A DNA stretch of 64,000 bases from Siphonodentalium dalli (Eukaryota; Mollusca; Scaphopoda; Gadilida; Siphonodentaliidae): the NCBI GenBank assembly GCA_032622095.1, contig CP136066.1:143683559-143747558 (forward strand), written 5' to 3'. The notes under the pieces are model-generated. The model saw nothing but the letters and a program-made list of their open reading frames with translations, was not told the DNA's origin and did no database searches. The number at the start of each line of letters is the position of its first letter. Within the stretch, counting starts at the first letter, position 1. The translations under genes were made by a program, and so were the position numbers. This document shows positions 56,761 through 64,000 of this stretch, piece after piece.

Positions 56761-57166
56761 CAACCTATCACAGCTATTTTAACCATGATATCTTCTTTTT
56801 AAACTGTATTTTTCGAGACTTATTCCGACCAAGTAATCAGTGTCTTCATTCCGCCATCTTGTTTATATTTTGGGAGAAATCATTAATTGTTGGAGATTAA
56901 ACCGAATAAATTAAACAAATGCATGATATATTATCATTCAATTATAAAGGTTATATATAACATAAGAATATAGATTATAATATATATACATATATATCAA
57001 CAATACTGTCAAAATAAGAAATTTGTATCCATATAAAGGTTTGTGCAATGAGTTCTCCTTTCACTAAGGGAAACGTCAAAACTGACGCCGACGGGCACCT
57101 GTTCTTTGAAATTCTCAAAAATAAAACGATATATCTTGTGAAGTTTTACGTGAATGTGTTCACAAA

Positions 57167-57238
57167 ATGAGGGAAAACAAACAGGAGTCCGAATGTAATT
57201 CAACTCTCGCGAAACAGCGCTGGCGAATTCTGGCAAAA
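57167..57238 (+). CDS. CAMKMT: CAMKMT exon 1
   Basis: 24 codons from ATG (context CACAAAATGAGG) to a GTAAGT donor, ending phase 0 with AKQRWRILAK. The ATG has A at -3. The upstream 150 bp is relatively rich in ACG and CG (AAACGTCAAAACTGACGCC) and may hold the promoter. No TATA box is evident. Confidence 0.82.
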
Positions 57239-60200
57239 GTAAGTTTTTTAAATATCACTTTCCACATTTCGTGGTGTTCTAAAAATAGAATGTATATATG
57301 CAAAAACTGTCATGGGATTATAGTGGTAATTAGTCCCAGGTAAATGTGAGTAATTAACTTGATCAGTTAATATCAGCTGCTTAATTGAAGAGCAATAACA
57401 TGTGAAAGAGCAGAACATCCTAGCTATCGTCTGATAGCTATGATCCCATGTAATTGGCTATAAATATGATGCCAAAGGCACACTGCACATTTCCACACTC
57501 CTTATATCAGATAATATGTATAGGCATACTACAGTCCCCAAAGCTAATTCAGAGTAATTTAGCAAATTAGTACATGCCAAACTGACAGAATGACACCTGT
57601 GTAGATCAGCTAGATACTGCATGAAACCGATTCTCTTATATATGTGAGGCTCCATATGGGAAACTCGCATATATAAGAGAATGCATTGGCACAGGGTTTT
57701 TTTTTTAATTTCAGGAGGCTCCAGTCATAGAAGGCTTTTAGGGTTAAGAGCCAATATGCAGCAAAAATCGCTGTTTTTTTTAAACGTGGCAAAATGAGAA
57801 ATAAAGCTAGAAAAACACATTTTCTTTTTGCACTATTAGATAATGTAGTCTACATACTAGTATTTATAAATATTGAATATGATATTGTCACAATTTCGTT
57901 GACAGGTACATGTACCAATATCTAAATTTCTGATATTTATTGTAAAAATAAAATTGCCCCTCATAAATGTGCAATAGATCAATATTGCTTTAACCTGAGA
58001 TCTTCTATATAGTCTTCAAAACTGCAGAGATATATAGCACATATGACAATTAGGCTGAACCCCACTCTGTAATAAGTGGTGTGTTGTGTAAGATTAGTTC
58101 ACCCCAAAATTAAGAAAAGTCAGTTTTTGGAGAAATTCGGCAGGGTGGAATAAAAAATCACAGGAACTCTGGATATTTTTGTGATAAGATATAGCAGTCT
58201 ACATACTTATAGACACCAAGTATGGTAACACCATGATTTCATTGCTACCGGTAGATGACAAGATTTCTGAGATTTATTGTGAAAATAAATAAACAATTGT
58301 ACTTTTTCAATTGTTTTGACCCTCTTAATAATTCAATATTTCTTTAATGGGGGGATCTTGTAAATAATTTAGAAAATTGTGAAAATATTGACCACCATAT
58401 GATCATATGCTAAAGGGACATCCTTTATCATACCGTAAGTACAAATCTATTTAATTAATAAACTGCAGGCTATACATGTACGGTATGAGTGAGTGGGAAG
58501 AATTTTACTTGATATACATGTATACCGGTATCTTGATTTACCAGATTGTCTTTTCTGTTTTCTTATTTGTTGTCAGGTCTAACTATAGTGCTGATCAATG
58601 ATGGGAGTTTCATTTTGCTGTGTTGTTATTAATAGAAGATACTAGCATTTTTTTAAATTGTGAATTTCTTACTCTGGTCTATTTTCAGGCTTTAAAAGGT
58701 AGTAAATCAACTGAGACTTGTCAAGACAGTGCTTCTGTTCGTCGCTTTAATAGCTTTGGACTCCTGAAGACAAATTATTTTCACAATGAAGCTGAAGTAG
58801 GAGATGGAACATGGTTCAGATACACATTCCCAATGCTGCTATCATTTACAATGGACGTGCGGTAAGTATAATGTAGGTCATATAAATATATCAGATTTAT
58901 CATTGGAATGACACATTGAGGTGTACCTCAACTCAGATCAAGCTTGAAAATCGGTTCCGATGTTCCTCCATGTTGGGGTTCGACCCCGTGCCAACCTTTT
59001 CTAGCCCAGACTGCAATGATGGTATCCAAGACCTAACCACCTCGGCTACCAGGACATCATGTGTGTGAACTGGTTTGATTTTTACCTCACAGCATGACAA
59101 ATAAGTGTTTTTTTCATGTCTCAGTGACTTTAACTTGCAGTGTACTGAAATTCTGGGATTTCACATGGGCAATTTCTTGGTGAGAGTTGAGTCAAAATAA
59201 TTTAGCCTAGGCAATAAAGCTGCCTGGGTGGATGCAGTTACATTATTTAGTGTAAACATATTTTATTCCATTCCAAATAACATATATAAACATTCAACAA
59301 AAGATTTGACAATAAGAAATCTAGTCACATTCTTTATTTTAAATGTCTAAAATGGAATCCATGACATAGCATAACCCTTTCATGACGGGAGTTGTGCTGG
59401 TACAGCATTAAAGTTTATGTGCCTGTACACTGGCTTACAAGGTCAAGGTAAATATTGTTATGTCAATGTATTCTCTTATATATGCGAGGCTCCTTATGGA
59501 AGATTCGCATATATAATATAATGCATTGGCACAAGGTTTCAGCAAAATTTCAGGAAGCTCCAGTCATGGAAGTGTTAACAATAGCCATTAATAAATATAA
59601 AGTACAATGTTTCTCATTTTACAACAATTCAATAATTAAATATTAAATTATATCTTGTAGACACTATTATTTTTCAGACATTTACCAGGGACAGTAAAAC
59701 CACAGACCTTACTGGGATTCAATAACACAGGGAATGTCTGTAAGTGTATAACGAAGGTAGAGTGGCCCCCTCCCTATAGAACTTTATTAAACCTTATTAG
59801 TTTACAAATAAGGAACAAAACAGGAAATATCTGTAATTCAAATTTAATATTCTTTTTTGTAAAACTTGCATTCTGATTGGTCGAGAGCTGCTATCTATAG
59901 TTTTCAATTCACCAGCATCGTCTGCTATTGACAACTCAAATAAATTACGTCACCACTCATCAAATATGTACGTCACCATGTCACAAGGAATCATGTATTC
60001 GAGTTCAACCGTAATTTGTTTCACTATTACCAGGAAGTTGTTGTTCGGGCACTGCTTCAAGTAACCATATGGAACGTATGAGCCAGAGATTTAATCACAA
60101 CAACAAGGTTTCGTGCACGAAAACAGTTTCATGTTAACTGTTTTCATTTGTCTAATCTCCAAATATCCAATTCAATGGAGTATGTTTATCTCCTAAATGT

Positions 60201-62011
60201 CCAATGAAATTTGGATTGGCCTCCCTTATTTTTACACTTTTGAAATTTACATCACATCTATTTTGACCACTTTCAAATAGAAATTTATTGCAAACACTCA
60301 GAATTAGGTTAAGTGGTTTTGAGCAGAAGAAATGTTTCCTGATTATTAGTGTATTGCAATGTGTGTTTGGTTATTCAGCCATGTCCTTGTATACTTTTGA
60401 TTTTCCTTCAAATTATTTAGGTGTGTGGCCTGCTGAGGAAGTCACAGCTAACTACTGTCTGAGTAACATCAACACATTCCAGTAAGTGCCGGTCTACTTT
60501 GAGGGTATCGGGGAGCATCATAGAGTATTCAAATTGAGAGAAGTCACTTCTCCCTATTAGATTATTTGGTAGAAATGGACTGTTATCAGGGAGAAATCAT
60601 ACTAGTATTAAAATGCTGAGGTTTGACTTACAGTAATGCTCTAAATAATCGACCCCTTAACCACAGCATAATTATGGGTAACTTTTCAGGCGAGAGCTTT
60701 CCGATGAATGGCAACAAGCCATATTTCCGACTAAATCCTGAAAAGTTACCCATAATTCTGCTGTGGTTAAGGAGTCGATTATTTTGAGCATTACTGTACT
60801 CTCTAACATCACCTTTCTGTGATCCAATAAGTATTATTCAATACAAGAGCCCATTTATAATATCATTATACTGAGTATTAATAAGTACACTATTATAATC
60901 AGTAAATACACTTCAATATAATGTTTTGAAATATGCGTACTGGTATATGAGAGGAAAGTCACTTCCTTCTAGGACAACAATAGGGAGAAGTGGAATATTT
61001 TAGGGATAAAGATGTCTCCCAAGTTGCCCTCCAGGCTGCTCCCTGGTGGCGATGAGTTGGAAATAGCATTCAAATCATTTACGGAACAGTTCAATCTCAT
61101 CAGAAGGAAATGAAACTTGAGATATTCATCAAATATCTTCTGTGGATTTGGGACAGAATTTTAAGTCATGCACCATATTTCTTTAAATTTATTAGTATTG
61201 ATTATATAGATTTTTTTGGCATTTAAATTATTCGCTTTATAAATATAGTGATAAGTCATTAATTATTATTGCTTCCATGAATAAAATCATGGAGAGAGTG
61301 GTAATTTTCAATATCCTCAAAAGGTGACCCCTTTCAAGCTAACTTAGAATATTCTGATCACCATTGTGTTAGCTGAAATGTAAATTCTATTTGTTACAAT
61401 TATGGTTATTGGGTCTTTTCTTCACCCAGATAGTCCATTAACCCTTTATTTTCTAAATGGATTCTCCCATTCAGTTAAAAAAGTATACATAGGAATGGTC
61501 TTATTTATCTGGAGGGATGTTCAGGAAAGTTAAGCAGACGACAGATAATAGAAAGTGCAGAAGGATTCCTATTCATTTGTGTGAAATGTTCAGATATTAA
61601 GTTAAAAAAATTACCTCTGGATATGTTCTAAGGGGTAACTAATGATCAATGAGTATTTAGTAATGAAAGGGTTAATGATATTAAAATTTGTCTGAACACT
61701 ATATGGCTTAACCCTTCCATGACTGGAGCTTCCTGAAATTTTCCGAAAACTCTTGTGCCAACAATGCCAATGAGAATACATTGGCCAAACAATATTACCT
61801 TGACCTTGTAAGCAAGTGTATTCTCTTATATATGTGAGGTTCCATATATAAGAGAATGCACCAGCACAGAATCTTTAATGCTGTACCAGCGCAGCTCCCA
61901 TGAAAGGTTAAGCTAGTTGTCTTGAACCAATGATATATTACTGATATATTTTACAGAGATAAAGCAATATGTGAACTTGGTGGAGGGATGACATGCTTAG
62001 CTGGTCTCGCA
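57167..62011 (+). CDS. CAMKMT: Calmodulin-lysine N-methyltransferase, first five exons (gene continues beyond the window)
   Basis: Five plus-strand exons (57167-57238, 58689-58861, 59678-59739, 60421-60481, 61957-62011) join in phase to 141 residues. They follow human CAMKMT closely: QRWRILAK (human RWxLLRQ), SVRRFNSFGLL (SVRRFESFNLF), [22 protein letters not shown] ([22 protein letters not shown]) and AICELGGGMTCLAGLA (AVCELGGGMTCLAGL). The last is SAM-binding motif I of this class I methyltransferase, which trimethylates a calmodulin lysine. The family is about 320 residues, so over half lies past 64 kb. The start was chosen as the first in-frame ATG at 57167. The gene is oriented away from the HCDH-RING gene. 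Introns contain A, B and D MITEs and a SINE. Confidence 0.9.
57630..57746. mobile_element. MITE family B, 3' half (CAMKMT intron 1)
   Basis: One core (CTCTTATATATGTGAGGCTC and return) and CAGTCATAGAAGG ending near TTAA. Confidence 0.78.
58689..58861 (+). CDS. CAMKMT: CAMKMT exon 2
   Basis: 173 nt between ATTTTCAG and GTAAGT, phase 0 in and phase 2 out. It encodes ALKGSKSTETCQDSASVRRFNSFGLLKT-type N-terminal sequence and then GDGTWFRYTFP. The SVRRF-SF block is the strongest N-terminal family signature. Confidence 0.9.
58890..59060 (-). mobile_element. tRNA-derived SINE fragment (CAMKMT intron 2)
   Basis: On the minus strand GGTAGCCGAGGTGGTTAG resembles a pol III A box, and GGGGTCGAACCCC about 50 bases later fits the B box GGTTCRANNCC. 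The surrounding sequence cannot fold as a proper tRNA. The body AGGAACATCGGAACCGATTT follows. I infer a tRNA-headed SINE. Confidence 0.6.
59371..59578. mobile_element. MITE family B, 100 bp from CAMKMT exon 3
   Basis: AACCCTTTCATGACGGGAGT to CAGTCATGGAAGTGTTAA, with one complete core and the first deleted. Confidence 0.82.
59678..59739 (+). CDS. CAMKMT: CAMKMT exon 3
   Basis: 62 nt between TTTTCAG and GTAAGT. Split codon CG|A gives Arg, followed by [20 protein letters not shown]. The exon ends with T of a split Cys codon completed by exon 4. Confidence 0.9.
60421..60481 (+). CDS. CAMKMT: CAMKMT exon 4
   Basis: 61 nt between TTATTTAG and GTAAGT. T|GT completes Cys, then [19 protein letters not shown]. 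The WP-EEV block precedes the SAM fold. The exon leaves in phase 2. Confidence 0.9.
60631..60796. mobile_element. MITE family A (CAMKMT intron 4)
   Basis: Both termini are present next to TA. The left arm is cut at TTTTCAGG and joined directly to GCGAGAGCTTTCCGATG. Confidence 0.88.
61438..61675. mobile_element. Family D element, TTAA both ends (CAMKMT intron 4)
   Basis: TTAACCCTTTATTTTCTAAA to TTAGTAATGAAAGGGTTAA. Complete but diverged, and 33 bp before a family B MITE. Confidence 0.82.
61708..61911. mobile_element. MITE family B, 45 bp from CAMKMT exon 5
   Basis: TTAACCCTTCCATGACTGGA to CTCCCATGAAAGGTTAA, TTAA at both ends. The first core is deleted and the second shortened. Confidence 0.83.
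61957..62011 (+). CDS. CAMKMT: CAMKMT exon 5 (SAM motif I)
   Basis: 55 nt between TTTTACAG and GTGAGT. CA|A gives Gln, followed by DKAICELGGGMTCLAGLA, the glycine-rich SAM-binding motif. It ends in phase 0. I saw no following exon before 64000. Confidence 0.9.
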
Positions 62012-62767
62012 GTGAGTTTTTGCATGTTTATTATTCTTAAAGCAGGGTTTCCGCTAGATGTTCGGAGAATGGCACCCCTATACCTGCTGGGGGAAGTTCT
62101 CAGTCCATGCAACTAACTGCAAATATATAATATTGGTAAATGAGTTCAAAATTTAAGCCCAAATTCTGAACATAGATGGTAATATAAGTATATTATTTCA
62201 TGGAATCACCATTAATTGTGTTTTTATTTTTGACAAACTGAAAGGTTTACATGATCAGTTCATATGGGGGTAGCATCATAGCAACATGTTTTATTTGACA
62301 ACGTAATTCCATGGTAATTAGTCAGATTCAAGGCTCAAGCACATGACTTTTAGCAATGTTCACTTCGATATCTTTAAAAATAAGGCAGTAACTATCAATG
62401 TATGTCTCCTTGAAAAGTATTATTTTCCATAAAATAGTCCACCAGTGATCAGCGTTAGCAAATAAAATACAGGGCTCAATTTATCTTGATTCGCATCGCA
62501 ATTTCCAATTCTGCTAACCAATTTACAGTGAAAAAACATATATTGGTATGGAATGCTATACAAAATCTACCCTGTGCTGCAAAATGCTATACAAATTAAA
62601 AAAAATTAAGTCGACCCCTGAAATAAAATTATATTCTTTTATTATTTTCAGTTGATTTTATTTAGTGGGAGATTAAACATGTGATATAGGCATTAATCTG
62701 TTAATCGGTTAGGGGAATGTGTCAAGAGGAAATAGAGCTGGTGGAAAATAACTCTAAAAGGGAACTA
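62012..62767. other. CAMKMT intron 5, first part
   Basis: Starts with donor GTGAGT. No exon or repeat was recognised before the MITE at 62768. Confidence 0.55.
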
Positions 62768-62962
62768 CAGTATTGCCCTAAATAATCGACTCCTTAACCA
62801 CAGTAGAATTATGGGTATTTTTTGAGGATTTAGTCAGAAATATGGCTTGTTGCCATTGAGAGCTTTCCGATGAATGGCTACAAGCCTTATTTCCGACTAA
62901 ATCCTGAAAAATTACCCATAATTCTGCTGTGATTAAGGAGTCGATTATTTAGGGCATTACTG
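62768..62962. mobile_element. MITE family A (intron after CAMKMT exon 5)
   Basis: Both ends lie next to TA. The left arm lacks the CATCGGAAAG segment at the centre. Confidence 0.88.
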
Positions 62963-63953
62963 TACTGCACCTCTAGCGGAAACACTGCATAAAGTACTAT
63001 GTGATTTCAGGATACCAATTAAGAATGTAGTCTCGCTTCTATAGATTTTTTATTTAGTTTTAGGGACATAAAATATAAATTTGGAGTCAGAGACTTCAAT
63101 CAACAGAAGCTTCTGTCACCAGAAATTGATTCTTCATTTAATATTTTTTCCACTAAGACTTTTGGATAACATGGGTTACAATTTGTAGGAATTTATCATT
63201 TTTGGCTTTGGTATGTGCATATTTTCAATTTGACATCACATTCTATTTTAGGTGAAGTCAGATGTTTCTCATGTTTGTTTTTATTTGTACCCATACCATA
63301 GTATGGTACACATAGTGTCATGTCCGGATTGACTACTCGTCGTGTGTCTGTAGACACTTTACGCATTGTGCGATAACTCAAAAATGTTTATTCAATCGCA
63401 ACCAAATTTAGTTTTTTTTGTGTTTCTCAGTCCAAAATACAGATCGAGTTTGACTTTGGAGTTATGAATTCATGCATGCTGCGATAAAATTTTTTATCAA
63501 ATTTGATATGTGAGCTTCTCAGCCCAAAATACAGATCAGGTTCAAATATGGATTTGATCCAATTTATTTTAACGGAGTTATGGCCCTTTAAAAAAATTAT
63601 GGGTTAAACATCTGCCGATCATGATCGGCCTCTTGTTTTAATACTAGTTTGTCCTCCTCAAACAAGTGTTATAACAATTTCTTTTGAAAGTGTTGCACAG
63701 GAAGAGAGATAATATCTTTAACAAAGTTATGTATCATTCAAAGAAACTGAATTTCATATCCTAGAATGTTTTAAGCTATATATAGAAGCATGAACTACTT
63801 AGTACTGTGAATGACTCTGATTTATTCTAAATGAGCTTTCGTTGTTCTTTTTTATGAAATGGTCATTTGGTGGGGATATATATTGTGGTAAGAGTGACCA
63901 AATTCAAGATGCTAAAACCTGGTATAATGAGTCAACATTGCTCCAGATGAGTG
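62963..63953. repeat. CAMKMT intron 5, interspersed repeat near 63280-63640
   Basis: CTCAGTCCAAAATACAGATC (63428) and CTCAGCCCAAAATACAGATC (63518) form an internal direct repeat of about 90 bp. The stretch looks like a repeat end, class unknown. Confidence 0.5.
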
Positions 63954-64000
63954 CAAGCCTTGAAATAGTGTGTCTCTCATTTGCAGAATGAGGTCCCCAG
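63954..64000. mobile_element. MITE family C, left end, cut by the window edge
   Basis: CAAGCCTTGAAATAGTGTGT followed by TGCAGAATGAGGTCCCCAG. Confidence 0.8.

Noticed and set aside
58974-59057. A tRNA gene
   Set aside because: A- and B-box-like words exist, but acceptor and anticodon stems do not pair. A SINE explains them better.

Overview
The window reads as intron-rich, AT-rich animal nuclear DNA, most likely from a marine invertebrate and probably a bivalve or other mollusc. The evidence is two spliced animal-type genes with GT-AG introns, very many short non-autonomous DNA transposons, scattered LINE and SINE pieces, and frequent TACATGTA and ACCGGT words. The mollusc assignment is inference. 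There is no operon, CRISPR array or prokaryotic gene layout.

Only two genes are supported, both in the right third. On the minus strand (39590-50028) six consecutive exons with matching phases encode a 3-hydroxyacyl-CoA dehydrogenase-type NAD-binding domain joined to a C-terminal C3HC4 RING finger. The usual C-terminal dehydrogenase domain is absent and the catalytic His position appears to be Arg, so this looks like a pseudo-dehydrogenase/E3-ligase fusion. Its 5' exon or exons (GxGxxG loop and start codon) were not found. A truncated copy of its first visible exon lies 0.2 kb upstream. On the plus strand (57167-62011) the first five exons of calmodulin-lysine N-methyltransferase (CAMKMT) are present in phase, through SAM-binding motif I. 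The remaining exons lie beyond 64 kb. The genes are divergently oriented.

Between the genes lies a 5.17-kb Mutator-like (MULE) DNA transposon (51110-56277) with 9-10 bp target duplications, iterated CCGAGAACAA ends and a decayed transposase. It carries a second inverted-repeat element (about 53036-55366) whose arms are arrays of a 21-bp unit.

The remainder, especially 0-39 kb, is transposon-derived. Family A is a TA-flanked hairpin MITE (17 intact or partial copies). Family B is a TTAA-flanked MITE of nested palindromes (about 19). Family C has CAAGCCTG/CAGGCTTG ends (7). Family D is TTAA-flanked (7). There are also two larger TTAA elements (1260-2084, 46352-47792), three hAT-type insertions with 8-bp duplications, one pogo/Tigger-like element, LINE endonuclease and RT fragments, a tRNA-derived SINE, a 47-bp minisatellite (3209-4016), and degraded THAP-like and SGNH-hydrolase-like coding relics. 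Several insertions are nested, which gives relative ages: A or B in D, hAT in A, A in pogo-like.

All coordinates of repeats are read by eye and may be off by a few bases unless a target duplication is stated.
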